From Sphingobium yanoikuyae (GTDB lineage Bacteria; Pseudomonadota; Alphaproteobacteria; Sphingomonadales; Sphingomonadaceae): 64,000 nt of DNA. A program made the position numbers and the translations under genes. The notes under the pieces were generated by a model. It saw only the letters and a program-made list of their open reading frames with translations. It had not been told where the DNA came from and made no database searches. Shown here piece after piece: positions 1-9,016 of this stretch (its first letter is position 1; each line of letters starts with the position of its first letter). The stretch lies in NCBI RefSeq assembly GCF_034424525.1, contig NZ_CP139979.1, forward strand, positions 4,549,501-4,613,500. Direction: 5' to 3'.

Positions 1-51
1 ATTCCCGACATCACCAAGAGCTTCCAGACGCTGCGCGCGCTGCGCTTCTGA
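1..51 (+). CDS. C-terminal end of an upstream gene (partial)
   Basis: An open frame runs from the first base to a TGA at 49-51 and encodes only the last 16 residues (ending LRALRF). It stops 44 bases before the GMC oxidoreductase start, on the same strand, so the two genes are probably cotranscribed. The fragment is too short to assign. Such oxidoreductases often follow a small accessory subunit or a sugar isomerase, but nothing here shows which. Confidence 0.5.
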   Translation: MPDITKSFQTLRALRF

Positions 52-95
52 CCTTCCAACCTGCCTCAAGACAGAAAACTCCAGGAGAGGACATC

Positions 96-1778
96 ATGGC
101 TTCGACAGACAGGTACGATGCGATCGTCATCGGTTCGGGCATCAGCGGCGGCTGGGCCGCCAAGGAATTGACGGAAAAGGGGCTGCGGGTGCTGATGCTC
201 GACCGCGGCCATATGGTCGAACATGGCGAGGATTATACCTATGACGGCAAGCCCGCCTATGAGGTGCCCGCTCGCAACATCATGCCCGACCCGCTCAAGC
301 AGAGCGATTATTTCATCGCCCAGCATGGCTATGTCGCGCCCAGCAACCAGGCCTTCTACAATAATGACCGCCTGAACCCCTATGATTATGGCGCGGGTAG
401 CAAATTCTACTGGATCCGCCCCGCGGCGGTCGGCGGCAAGTCGCTGATCTGGGGCCGCTGGAGCTTCCGCTGGAGCCCGGCCGATTTCGAGGCGAACAAG
501 CGCGAGGGCATCGGTGGCGACTGGCCGATCCGCTATGAAGATCTGGTCCCCTGGTACAGCTATGTCGAAAAATATATCGGCGTATCGGGATCACGCGAGA
601 ATCTGGCCTATCTGCCCGACAGCGAATTCCAGCCGCCGATGCCGATGAACATCGCGGAAAAATGGATGAAGCAGCGGCTGGAAACGCAATTCCCCGGCCG
701 CAAGATGATCAATGCGCGCCTGTCCAACATGACCGAGGACAAGCCCGAGCAGAACCGCACCAAATGCCAGCTGCGCAACCAGTGCGGCAATGGCTGCTCC
801 TTCGGCGCCTATTTCTCGACCCAGGCGGTCACCCTGCCCGCCGCGCGCGCGACCGGGCGGCTGACCTTGCGGTCCGACGCGGTCGTCACCAACCTCGATT
901 ATGATCCGGCGACCAAGAAGGTCAGCGGCGTGCGCTTCGTCGATGCCAAGACCGGACAGGCCGAAACCGTGACCGCGCGGCTGGTGTTCCTGTGCGCGTC
1001 AGCCCTGGCCTCGACCCAGATCCTGATGAACTCGCGTCCGGCGGGCAGCGGCAAGAGCCATTTCGACAGCAGCGGGACGCTGGGCCGCTATGTCATGGAC
1101 CATATCTTCCGCGTCGGCGTGAAGGGCGACATTCCCGGCATGGAGGAGTTCATCGAATATGGCCGCCGCCCCGGCGCCATCTATGTCCCGCGCTTCCGCA
1201 ACAATGGCGACAGCGAGGATGTCGGCTTCAAGCGCGGCTATGGCTATCAGGGCGGCGCCTATCGCGAACCGTCCAAGCCGGTCGGCTTCGGCGCATCGAT
1301 GAAGCAGGGCATGCGCAAATATGGCGGCTGGAAATTCCAGATGGGCGCCTTTGGCGAATGCCTGCCCTATGAGGATAATTATGTCGCGCTGAGCCCCGAC
1401 AAGACCGACCGGTTCGGCATGCCGCTGATGCAGTTCAACGTCACCTTCCGCGACAATGAGATGCGGATGATGGCGGACGCGCGCGAACAGGGCGAAAAGA
1501 TGCTGCGTGCGGCGGGCCTGACCAACGTCACCAGTTCGGTCCGCGAACATGTGCCGGGCGACGCCATCCACGAAATGGGCGGCGCACGCATGGGTGCCGA
1601 TCCGCGCGCATCGGTGCTCAACCAGTGGAGCCAGGCGCATGATGCCAGCAATCTGTTCGTCACCGACGGCGCGCAGATGGCGTCCATCTCCTGCGTCAAT
1701 CCGTCGCTGACCTTCATGGCGCTGACCGCCCGCGCGGTCGACCATGCAGTCAAGGAAATGAAGGCAGGCCGGGTCTGA
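96..1778 (+). CDS. GMC family FAD-dependent oxidoreductase
   Basis: 560 residues, the usual length for glucose-methanol-choline oxidoreductases. These use FAD to oxidise alcohol or sugar hydroxyl groups and pass electrons to a carrier. The Rossmann FAD motif GSGISGG sits at residues 13-19, right at the N-terminus. A C-terminal HEMGGARMG stretch near residue 492 contains the family's catalytic His region, followed by an NPSLTFMALTARA segment typical of the FAD-binding end. No signal peptide is visible, so export would need a partner. An AGGAG box lies 10 bases before the ATG. A LacI regulator follows, which points to a sugar or polyol substrate. The exact substrate cannot be told from sequence. 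Confidence 0.9.
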   Translation: MASTDRYDAIVIGSGISGGWAAKELTEKGLRVLMLDRGHMVEHGEDYTYDGKPAYEVPARNIMPDPLKQSDYFIAQHGYVAPSNQAFYNNDRLNPYDYGAGSKFYWIRPAAVGGKSLIWGRWSFRWSPADFEANKREGIGGDWPIRYEDLVPWYSYVEKYIGVSGSRENLAYLPDSEFQPPMPMNIAEKWMKQRLETQFPGRKMINARLSNMTEDKPEQNRTKCQLRNQCGNGCSFGAYFSTQAVTLPAARATGRLTLRSDAVVTNLDYDPATKKVSGVRFVDAKTGQAETVTARLVFLCASALASTQILMNSRPAGSGKSHFDSSGTLGRYVMDHIFRVGVKGDIPGMEEFIEYGRRPGAIYVPRFRNNGDSEDVGFKRGYGYQGGAYREPSKPVGFGASMKQGMRKYGGWKFQMGAFGECLPYEDNYVALSPDKTDRFGMPLMQFNVTFRDNEMRMMADAREQGEKMLRAAGLTNVTSSVREHVPGDAIHEMGGARMGADPRASVLNQWSQAHDASNLFVTDGAQMASISCVNPSLTFMALTARAVDHAVKEMKAGRV

Positions 1779-1804
1779 CAGCGTCGGCCCACTCCCGACG
1801 CTGT
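1778..1804 (+). terminator. hairpin at the end of the GMC oxidoreductase gene
   Basis: A perfect 10-bp inverted repeat (ACAGCGTCGG at 1778-1787, CCGACGCTGT at 1795-1804) with a 7-base loop starts at the last base of the stop codon. No T-tract follows. It may act as a weak terminator or an RNA-stabilising stem before the LacI gene 47 bases on. Confidence 0.5.
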
Positions 1805-1851
1805 GCTGCGCCGCAAAACCGGCTATCAGGGGCCATGAGGATGAGCTTCTG

Positions 1852-2886
1852 ATGGCCCGGCGGCGGGAAAATGGCGTGACGATCCGCGCCGTGGCGGAAC
1901 GGGCCGGCGTGTCGGCGATGACGGTATCCAACGTCATCAACGGCGCCGGCCGCGCCAGCGCGACCACGATCGCGACGGTGCAGGCGGCGATCGCGGAACT
2001 GGGCTATGTGCCCAATCTGGCCGCCCGTCGCCTGGCCAAGGCGCGGGCGACGACGGTGGGCCTCATCTACAGCAATCGGCGCACGCCCTTTCTCGATGCC
2101 GTTCTGGTCGGATCGCTGCGCGCGACCAATGCCAATGGGCTGCAACTGATCCTGCGCGACGGCGATGGCGTGACGCTGGACGAGGCCGAACGCATCGCCC
2201 AGGAACTGGTGCGCAGCGGCGCCGACGCACTGCTGCTGATCCCGCCCTTTGCCGAGCAGTTGAGCGGATCGGCGATATTGCCGGCGCTTGGCGTGCCCTT
2301 TGCCGCGATCGCCACCGGCACGCCGCTATCGGGCATATCGACGGTGCGGATCGACAATCAGGCGGCGATGGACGCGCTGACCCGGCGCGTCATTGCCGAT
2401 GGCCATCGCCGCATCGCCTATGTCGCCGGCCCCGATCATTACAGCGTGGTCGCGGCCCGGCTCGACGGCTTCTACGCCGCCCTCCAGGACGCTGGCTTGC
2501 GCGTGGACGACAGTTTGATCGTCGAGCACAGCGCGTTCGACCATGCGTCCGGCATGGCGGCGGCGCAGGCGCTGCTCGCCCGGCCCGACCGGCCGACCGC
2601 GATCCTGTGCAGCAGCGACGATCTGGCGGCGGGCGTCATCGCCCAGGCCGGACAGATGGGGCTGACCCTGCCCCATGATCTGAGCGTCACCGGGTTCGAC
2701 GATACCATCCTCGCCTCGCGCGTCTGGCCGCCGCTGACCGTGATCCGCCAGCCGGTCGAGGACATGGCCTTTCGCGCCACCCAATGCCTGATCGGCGCGC
2801 TCGGCAAGGGCGGGATGCGCGTCAGCGACGAGATATTCGACCATCAACTGGTGCAGCGCGCGTCGATCGCGCCGGCCAGCACTTAG
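1852..2886 (+). CDS. LacI family transcriptional regulator
   Basis: 344 residues. The N-terminus carries the LacI helix-turn-helix and hinge (TIRAVAERAGVSAMTVSNVI, then ELGYVPNLAARRLAK), starting about residue 10. It is followed by a periplasmic-binding-protein-like effector domain including GADALLLIPPF and a late VTGFDDTILASRVWPPLT segment, which is characteristic of the family. It lies downstream of and on the same strand as the GMC oxidoreductase, so it probably represses this sugar-oxidation locus until an inducer binds. No operator was identified with confidence. Confidence 0.93.
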   Translation: MARRRENGVTIRAVAERAGVSAMTVSNVINGAGRASATTIATVQAAIAELGYVPNLAARRLAKARATTVGLIYSNRRTPFLDAVLVGSLRATNANGLQLILRDGDGVTLDEAERIAQELVRSGADALLLIPPFAEQLSGSAILPALGVPFAAIATGTPLSGISTVRIDNQAAMDALTRRVIADGHRRIAYVAGPDHYSVVAARLDGFYAALQDAGLRVDDSLIVEHSAFDHASGMAAAQALLARPDRPTAILCSSDDLAAGVIAQAGQMGLTLPHDLSVTGFDDTILASRVWPPLTVIRQPVEDMAFRATQCLIGALGKGGMRVSDEIFDHQLVQRASIAPAST

Positions 2887-2941
2887 GGTTTCACCGGGTG
2901 GCGCGGATCGCCGCCCTTTCAGCGACAGGGGACAGAGCATC

Positions 2942-3364
2942 ATGGAAACGAGCAGAAGGGAATTGGCGGCGATGATGGCATTGGGCGGCGCAGGCATGGC
3001 CCTGTCCTCGACACAGGCCTCCGCACAGGCCGCGACCCCGGTTCAGGCCAAGCTGGTCCATCATGTCTTCTTCTGGCTGAAGCGGCCGGGCAACCAGGCC
3101 GATCGCGACCAGTTGATCGCCGGCCTGCGCACGTTGCGCGCGATCCCCGTGATCCGCGATCTGCAGATCGGCGTGCCCGCCAGCACCGAAAAGCGCGATG
3201 TGGTCGATTCTTCCTTCGACGTGTCGGAACTGATGGTCTTCGACAATGCGGTCGAGCAGAAAGTCTATCAGGACCACGAAATCCATCAGGCCTTCGTCAA
3301 ATCCTGCGAGCATCTGTGGGCGAAAGTCGTGGTCTACGACATGCAGGTCGTGCCGGATCGCTGA
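2942..3364 (+). CDS. exported Dabb-domain (stress-responsive alpha/beta-barrel) protein
   Basis: 140 residues. The first 30 form a signal with a twin-arginine-like start (SRRELAAMMALGG) and an Ala-rich end, suggesting Tat export. The rest fits the Dabb fold: the opening KLVHHVFFWLKRPG and the DVSELMVFDNAVEQKVYQDHE stretch are typical of this dimeric barrel family. Function within the family is poorly known. An AGGGGACAG box precedes the ATG. It follows the LacI gene by 55 bases and is followed by a DUF1993 gene, so it is probably part of the same sugar locus. Confidence 0.8.
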   Translation: METSRRELAAMMALGGAGMALSSTQASAQAATPVQAKLVHHVFFWLKRPGNQADRDQLIAGLRTLRAIPVIRDLQIGVPASTEKRDVVDSSFDVSELMVFDNAVEQKVYQDHEIHQAFVKSCEHLWAKVVVYDMQVVPDR

Positions 3365-3429
3365 GCCAAGCATCGCAAGGCGGCCCGATCGGCGCTAGGG
3401 TCGATCATCAGCCTGAACGAAAGAAGATC

Positions 3430-3996
3430 ATGATTCTGCCGGATATTCTTGCCCCCACCTATGTCCAGATGCTGGGCGCTTTGTCGGCCTGGCTGGCCAA
3501 GGCCGAGGCCGGGAAACAGGATGGCATGGCCGATACATTGCCGGGCGCGCGGCTGGCGCCGGACATGTTCCCGCTGTCGACCCAGATCCGCTTCGCCTGC
3601 GTCCAGGCGCAGGAGGGCATGTACCGGTTGCGCGGCGAAGCCTTCCCTCCGCTGGTCGGGCAATTGCTCGATGAAGGCCGCAACGCGGGCGAGAATCCCG
3701 GATCGATCGCCGATGCGCAGGCGAGAATAGCCGAGACGATTGCGATCGTGGAAAGCCTGGCGGCGGATGTGCCGTCCATCGATCCGGCTGCGCCGATCGC
3801 CCATGCACTGCCGCAGGGCATGATCTTCGACCTCACCGCCGGCCAATTCGTCCGCGACTGGGCGCTGCCGCAATTCTACTTCCACATCATGACCGCCTAC
3901 GCGATCCTGCGGGCGCAGGGCGTGGACCTGGGCAAGGTCGATTATGTGGCCCACATGTTCCCCTATTTGCGGCCCGGCACCCTGCCTGCGCAATGA
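3430..3996 (+). CDS. DUF1993 family protein
   Basis: 188 residues from an ATG following AAGAAG; the open frame extends further upstream but overlaps the previous gene's stop region without a start signal. The protein opens with ILPDILAPTYVQMLGALSAWL and ends with a YFHIMTAYAILRAQGVDLGK...PYLRPG segment. That ending is characteristic of DUF1993, which has a DinB-like four-helix arrangement. No catalytic role is known. It is cytoplasmic, with no signal peptide. It is convergent with the ROK regulator gene, 100 bases away. Confidence 0.8.
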   Translation: MILPDILAPTYVQMLGALSAWLAKAEAGKQDGMADTLPGARLAPDMFPLSTQIRFACVQAQEGMYRLRGEAFPPLVGQLLDEGRNAGENPGSIADAQARIAETIAIVESLAADVPSIDPAAPIAHALPQGMIFDLTAGQFVRDWALPQFYFHIMTAYAILRAQGVDLGKVDYVAHMFPYLRPGTLPAQ

Positions 3997-4096
3997 GGTG
4001 ACATAGCGGCGGCGGCGCATGCTGTGGTTCATGGCCATGGAGCCGCGTCGTGGCCCGTTTTCAGCATTGCCGTTCATCACCGGCCCGGCGCCAATC

Positions 4097-5209
4097 CTAT
4101 GTCTCGGCAGACAGGGCATGGATCGGCAGCAGGGCCGCGCCGAAGGTGATCGGCGATCCATGCAGGTTCGATATTCTGACCGGCGGGCGGCGATGATGGA
4201 CCGTGGTGACGAGGTCCGCCTGATGCAGGCGATCGGCCAGCCCCTGCAGGATGGTCGATGGCAAGGTGCCGGCCAGCACGATCGCCCCTGGATCGAGCCA
4301 GGCGAAGGCGGTGTTGCTGACCATCTGCAATTGCTCGGCCGCCCGGTCCAGCCAGATGTCGATCGTCGGTGCCTGGTCGGCAGCATGGAAATCAATGTCC
4401 GCGACCGAGGATAGGTCGCAACCATTGCTGCGGAGCATCGCCAGCAGATCCAGCGGGCTGGGACGCGGCAGATGCCCTGGAAACAGGCAGCCAATCTCGC
4501 CCGCGACGCCATATTGACCGCGCATCAGGCGCCCGTCGACAATGACGCCGGCGCCGATGCCGAAGCCCAGCAGCAGCACGACGATCGTGCCGAAATCGCG
4601 CAGCAGGCCACCCAGATAATATTCGGCGATCGCTGCGGCATTGGCATCATTCTCGATCCACAGCGGCCAGCCCATTTCGGCGGACAATATGTCGCGCAGC
4701 GGCGCATCCCGCCAGTTGGGCAGGACGTCGACGACGCTCCACCGATCGCCGGCCGGCGACAGGGATGGTCCCGGCACCGCGACGCCCAGACCCAGCATGC
4801 GGCGTCCCAGCAGGCCGTGCCGGTCCACCAGTTCATGCGTCATGCGCCGCACCTTGCGTGCAAAACCCTGGGGATCGATCGGCGCGACGGCCTCATGATG
4901 GGTGGCGATGGTGGCGCCGGTGAAATCGACCAGGGCGATGTCGATGAAGCCCTTGTGCGCCGTCGCGCCGACCGCATAGCCGCCATGGCCGGCCAGCCGC
5001 AGGGGAATGGCCGGGCGCCCGCGGCCCTGTGCTTCCGCGCCAGGCACTTCCTCCACCAGATTGAGCCCGATCAGGTCGCGCGACAGGCGGGTGAGGGCGG
5101 TCCCGCTGATCTCCAGCGCGGATGCTAGCGCGGAACGGGACAGTGGCCCCGACTTGCGCAGCATCTGCAGGATACGACGCTGGTCCTTGTCCAGAGTGGG
5201 AAATAGCAT
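4097..5209 (-). CDS. ROK family transcriptional regulator (NagC/XylR type)
   Basis: 370 residues. An N-terminal winged helix-turn-helix (LDKDQRRILQMLRKSG then SRSALASALEISGTALTRL) is followed by a ROK sugar-kinase-like domain with the GLGVAVPG and IENDANAAAIAEYYLGG segments. The usual ROK zinc-binding Cys cluster is not seen: only one Cys (GEIGCLFPG) lies in that region. This is common in repressors that have lost kinase activity. It is divergent from the TonB-dependent receptor gene across a 125-base spacer, so it probably represses that receptor operon. Confidence 0.88.
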   Translation of the reverse strand: MLFPTLDKDQRRILQMLRKSGPLSRSALASALEISGTALTRLSRDLIGLNLVEEVPGAEAQGRGRPAIPLRLAGHGGYAVGATAHKGFIDIALVDFTGATIATHHEAVAPIDPQGFARKVRRMTHELVDRHGLLGRRMLGLGVAVPGPSLSPAGDRWSVVDVLPNWRDAPLRDILSAEMGWPLWIENDANAAAIAEYYLGGLLRDFGTIVVLLLGFGIGAGVIVDGRLMRGQYGVAGEIGCLFPGHLPRPSPLDLLAMLRSNGCDLSSVADIDFHAADQAPTIDIWLDRAAEQLQMVSNTAFAWLDPGAIVLAGTLPSTILQGLADRLHQADLVTTVHHRRPPVRISNLHGSPITFGAALLPIHALSAET

Positions 5210-5252
5210 GATCGATCCCGCTATCGGTGAAAAGCGACGACCGGTTATGGGG

Positions 5253-5284
5253 ATTTATTTATTTTCACAACAATAATTAAAAAT
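5253..5284. promoter_or_regulatory. AT-rich divergent promoter/operator region between ROK regulator and TonB receptor
   Basis: A sharply AT-rich block in otherwise GC-rich DNA. It contains a TTATT/AATAA inverted repeat with an 8-base spacer (5259-5263 and 5272-5276), the half-site style seen in ROK-repressor operators. It lies between the start of the ROK gene and the receptor start at 5335. The operator role is an inference from position and symmetry only. Confidence 0.4.
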
Positions 5285-5334
5285 GTCATATCGCACGGCC
5301 AGAGGCGCCCCGACCAATTCAGAGGGGACGCATC

Positions 5335-7830
5335 ATGCTCAAGACTTTCCTTGCCTCCGGCACGGCGCTTGCCGCGCTTTGCACCATCACCACGCCCGCC
5401 CTGGCGCAGGTCGCCGCCGACGCTGCGCCCGCCGCCGAAGCGGCTGCCGATGCCGGCAACGGCCCCAACGACATCATCGTCACCGGCTCCACCCGCGCCC
5501 AGCGCCGCTTCGACGTATCCTATGCGATCAACACCATCTCGGCCGAGGATGTGGAGAAGATCGCGCCTGTCAATTTCGCCGACCTGATCGGCCAGCTGCC
5601 CGGCTTCCAGACCGAAATCACCGGCGGCGAAGTGCAGAATATCTACCGCATCCGCGGCCTGCCCAACGACGGCGGCTTCGTCAGCTTCCAGCAGGACGGC
5701 CTGCCGCTGTTCCATGAGAATGACGGCGTCTTCTTCCGCGGCGATGCGATCCTGAAACAGGATCTGATGACCGACCATGTGGAGGTCGTGCGCGGCGGCC
5801 CGGCCCCGGTCTATGCCAGCTATTCGGGCGCGATCATCAACGCCATCACCGTGACCGGCAGCGACGAAGCGCGCGGCAAGGCACAGGTTACGCTCGGCGA
5901 CACCGGCCTCTATCGCCTCGACGCCTATCAGGCCGGGCCGCTCGGCAACGACACCTATTATGCGATCGGCGGCTTCATCCGCTATCATGACGGCTATCGC
6001 GACAATGGCTTCGCCAATGACAAGGGCGGCCAGCTGCGCGCCAATATCAAGCATGATTTCGACAATGGCTCGATCAAGCTGAACCTCAACTATGTGAACG
6101 ACCACAACGTCTTCTATCTGCCGATCCCGATCTCCGACCCGCGCGATCCCAGCGTCTCGCTCGACAAATATATCGACTATTTCGACGGCACGATGAATTC
6201 GCCGGCGCTGCGCCACGTGAACCTCAAATATCGCGACGGCACCGGCCAGATCCAGAGCCGCACCGGCGACCTGTCGGATGGCCGCCATATGCAGATGGTC
6301 AATTTCGGCGCGCAATATGATGGCGATTTCGACGGCTGGCTGGTCTCGGCCAAGGCCGGCTACACCCAGGGCAAGCTCGATTTCAGCGCCTTCTACTCGA
6401 CCACCAACCCGGCCGATGGCAACGCCTTTGCCGCCGGCTATCTCGCCCGCGCCACGGCGGCTTTCGGTGCGGTCGACCATTTCGGCTATACGCTGGCGGG
6501 CACCAACACCGTCTATGATCCCTATGCGGCGTCGGGCTTGGTGATGCAGGGCCAGTATCGCGACATCCACTCGAAATTCTATTCGGCCCAGGCCAATCTG
6601 TCGGTCGCCAAGAAGTTCGAGACCGGCTTTGGCACCCATGACCTCAAGCTCGGCCTCTATGGCAGCTTCTATGGCGAGGACAGCCGCACCCTCTATCAGA
6701 ATTACCTGATCGAAGTGGCCGGCAAGCCGCGCACGCTGGACCTGGTCGCCTATAATGCCGCCGGCGCGGAAATCGGCCGCGTCACCGACAATGGCGTGCT
6801 CAACTATGCCGCCACCCTCAATCAGGGCGACAGCGACGCCCAGATGTTCGCCGTCTTCGCCAACGACACCTGGGAAATCGTGCCGGGCCTGCGCATCGAC
6901 GCCGGCATCCGTCACGAACGCTACAGCTACAAGGGCTGGGCCGCGCTGACCGAGGCGGCTAATCTGGGCGACGCCAGCACCCTGGCGGACGACAGCACCC
7001 GCGCCTTCACCGGCGTGATCCTCAACCAGAAACTCAAGCCCAACGTCACCAACTGGACGGTCGGCGCCAATTACGACTTTTCCAGCCATGTCGGCATCTA
7101 TGGCCGCGCCTCGCACCTCGAAACGCCGCCCAACGTCCAGACGGTGATGAGCATCAACCCGACCATCATCACGACCAAGGCCGACCAGTTCGAGGCCGGG
7201 CTGAAGCTCGCCTTCGGCCGCTCCTATCTCTACGTCACCGGTTTCTACACCAATTTCGATCCCTTGAACGCCAGCTTCCTGGCCTATGATCCGACCACGG
7301 GCCGCAACGATGTCAACGTGCCCTTCATCGGCGAGGCGCAGGTGAAGGGCGTCGAATTCGACGGCAAGCTGGCGCTGACCAACTGGTTCTCGCTCAATGG
7401 CGCGCTCACCATCAGTGACCCCAAATACAAGAATTTCGAAAGCTCGACCGGCGCCGATCCGGAGCAGGCCGAAGGCAACCAGATCGTCCGCCAGCCCAAG
7501 GTCTACGGCAATATCCGGCCCAGCTTCGACTTCCAGACGGGCGACACCGACGTGTCGGTCTATGGGCGCTACACCTATATGGGCAAGCGCTATGTCGACC
7601 TCTACAACAACACTGCGCTGCCGGCCTATGGCACGATCGGCGCCGGCATCACGGCGCGCCATGGCAGCTGGCAGGCTCAGATTGTGGGCGACAATCTGTT
7701 CAACGCCCATGGCCTGACCGAAGGCAATACCCGCACCGACTCGCTCAGCGGTCAGGGCAGTGCCGAGGCGATCTATGGTCGCCCGATCTTCGGCCGCAAC
7801 TTCCGCCTCGTCATCAGCAAGTCCTGGTGA
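5335..7830 (+). CDS. TonB-dependent outer-membrane receptor
   Basis: 831 residues. It has a signal peptide ending near ALAQ (about residue 25), a short linker, a TonB-box-like DIIVTGS stretch, and a plug domain (INTISAEDVEKIAPVNFADLIGQ, then IRGLPNDGG). The rest is a long beta-barrel rich in aromatic and Asn/Asp turns, ending in LVISKSW with a terminal aromatic as expected for barrel assembly. It imports a large or scarce substrate using the TonB-ExbBD proton-driven system. The flanking ROK and LacI regulators and the sugar symporter suggest a carbohydrate rather than a siderophore. The next gene is translationally coupled to it. Confidence 0.93.
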   Translation: MLKTFLASGTALAALCTITTPALAQVAADAAPAAEAAADAGNGPNDIIVTGSTRAQRRFDVSYAINTISAEDVEKIAPVNFADLIGQLPGFQTEITGGEVQNIYRIRGLPNDGGFVSFQQDGLPLFHENDGVFFRGDAILKQDLMTDHVEVVRGGPAPVYASYSGAIINAITVTGSDEARGKAQVTLGDTGLYRLDAYQAGPLGNDTYYAIGGFIRYHDGYRDNGFANDKGGQLRANIKHDFDNGSIKLNLNYVNDHNVFYLPIPISDPRDPSVSLDKYIDYFDGTMNSPALRHVNLKYRDGTGQIQSRTGDLSDGRHMQMVNFGAQYDGDFDGWLVSAKAGYTQGKLDFSAFYSTTNPADGNAFAAGYLARATAAFGAVDHFGYTLAGTNTVYDPYAASGLVMQGQYRDIHSKFYSAQANLSVAKKFETGFGTHDLKLGLYGSFYGEDSRTLYQNYLIEVAGKPRTLDLVAYNAAGAEIGRVTDNGVLNYAATLNQGDSDAQMFAVFANDTWEIVPGLRIDAGIRHERYSYKGWAALTEAANLGDASTLADDSTRAFTGVILNQKLKPNVTNWTVGANYDFSSHVGIYGRASHLETPPNVQTVMSINPTIITTKADQFEAGLKLAFGRSYLYVTGFYTNFDPLNASFLAYDPTTGRNDVNVPFIGEAQVKGVEFDGKLALTNWFSLNGALTISDPKYKNFESSTGADPEQAEGNQIVRQPKVYGNIRPSFDFQTGDTDVSVYGRYTYMGKRYVDLYNNTALPAYGTIGAGITARHGSWQAQIVGDNLFNAHGLTEGNTRTDSLSGQGSAEAIYGRPIFGRNFRLVISKSW

Positions 7831-9008
7831 TGGCCCGCCGCCTCGGCCGCGTCGCGGCGTCGTTGATGACGATGGCGGCGGTGGCGATCACGCCCGCCCC
7901 GGCTCTGGCCGGGGCGGCGCGCGACGCCGTGACGGAGGCGCTGTCGCGGCGCCTCTTTCCCGTGCTGGATGCCCTTGGACACGATCCGGCCGCCCTTGCC
8001 GCCTTCCGCGCCCGGCCGGACATGGACGCGCTGCTCCATGCCCGCGAAGATCGCCGCACGGCATGTGCCGGCGATGTCGATTGCGTAGCACAGGCCCATA
8101 TCTGGACCCCGACCGAAATCGCCCTGATGGTGCAGGCTGCGCTATCGCTGCGTGACGTGCCGGTCGCGGACGATGGTGCCGGTGCGCAGATCCGCCGCGA
8201 GGTGGAGGGGATCAACGCCATCCTGCGCAGCTATGCGCTGGGGCAGGTGCCGGCCTATCCCGATATCGACGGCGCCGGCACGATCGACCCGCGCGAGCGC
8301 CAGGCCCGTCTGCGCGCCGCCGCCTGGATCGCGCAGACGCCGCGCAAGGGATCGGCCCAGGCGCTGGATTCCAGCATCGACTATGCCCTGGCCCTGCTCG
8401 ACGTCAGCGACCGCACCGACGCGATCGGCTTCGAACCGCTGACCGGCGGCCTCAACGCCCCGGCCATGGCGCGGGCCAAAAATATCGACTGGAAACGCTA
8501 TCGCTACAGCGCGCTGATCGTCACCGGCGTCGGCCCGGAAGTCGACGGCATGCCGCTGAGCCCGTTCGGCAAATATCATCTGCGCCTTGCCGCCAACCGC
8601 TTTGCCGACGGCGACGCACCCTTCCTGATCCTGACCGGCGGCCGCGCCCATCCGCGCGCGACCCGCTTTGCGGAGGCGCAGGAGATGCGCCAGGCGCTGA
8701 TCGAGCGCTATGGCGTGCCGGCCGATGCCATCATCATCGAACCCTATGCCCGGCACACCACCACCAATTTGCGCAACGCCACCCGCCTGCTGATGGCGAT
8801 GGCGGCGCCGCTGGACAAGGATACGCTGATCGTCTGCAATCCGGGGCAGAGCGCAATGATCGAAAATCCGCTGTTCGCGCAGCGCAACGACAAGGAACTG
8901 GGCTATCAGCCCGGTGCCATCGGCGCGCGCCTGACCCCCACCGAATTGCTGTTCCGCCCGTCGCGCCTGTCCGCGCGGGTCGATCCGCGCGATCCGCTCG
9001 ACCCCTGA
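7830..9008 (+). CDS. exported YdcF/DUF218-like protein
   Basis: 392 residues from an ATG sharing one base with the receptor's TGA (TGATG), which implies coupled translation. A GTG one codon earlier is also possible. A signal peptide ends near PALAGAA. A helical N-terminal half precedes the DUF218 core: ALIVTGVGPEVDG, FLILTGGRAHPRATRFAEAQEMRQALI, then the EPYARHTTTNLRNA segment with the family's conserved Glu, His and Asn residues. ElyC/SanA/YdcF relatives act in envelope processes. The substrate is unknown. Its place behind the receptor suggests a periplasmic step tied to receptor cargo. Confidence 0.82.
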   Translation: MARRLGRVAASLMTMAAVAITPAPALAGAARDAVTEALSRRLFPVLDALGHDPAALAAFRARPDMDALLHAREDRRTACAGDVDCVAQAHIWTPTEIALMVQAALSLRDVPVADDGAGAQIRREVEGINAILRSYALGQVPAYPDIDGAGTIDPRERQARLRAAAWIAQTPRKGSAQALDSSIDYALALLDVSDRTDAIGFEPLTGGLNAPAMARAKNIDWKRYRYSALIVTGVGPEVDGMPLSPFGKYHLRLAANRFADGDAPFLILTGGRAHPRATRFAEAQEMRQALIERYGVPADAIIIEPYARHTTTNLRNATRLLMAMAAPLDKDTLIVCNPGQSAMIENPLFAQRNDKELGYQPGAIGARLTPTELLFRPSRLSARVDPRDPLDP

Positions 9009-9016
9009 AGGGAGGC

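Noticed and set aside
5245..7710. 821-residue open frame antisense to the TonB receptor
   Set aside because: High-GC codon bias leaves the opposite strand open. The translation is a low-complexity mix of Ala, Gly, Asp, Arg and Ile with no domain, and the receptor on the plus strand is unambiguous.
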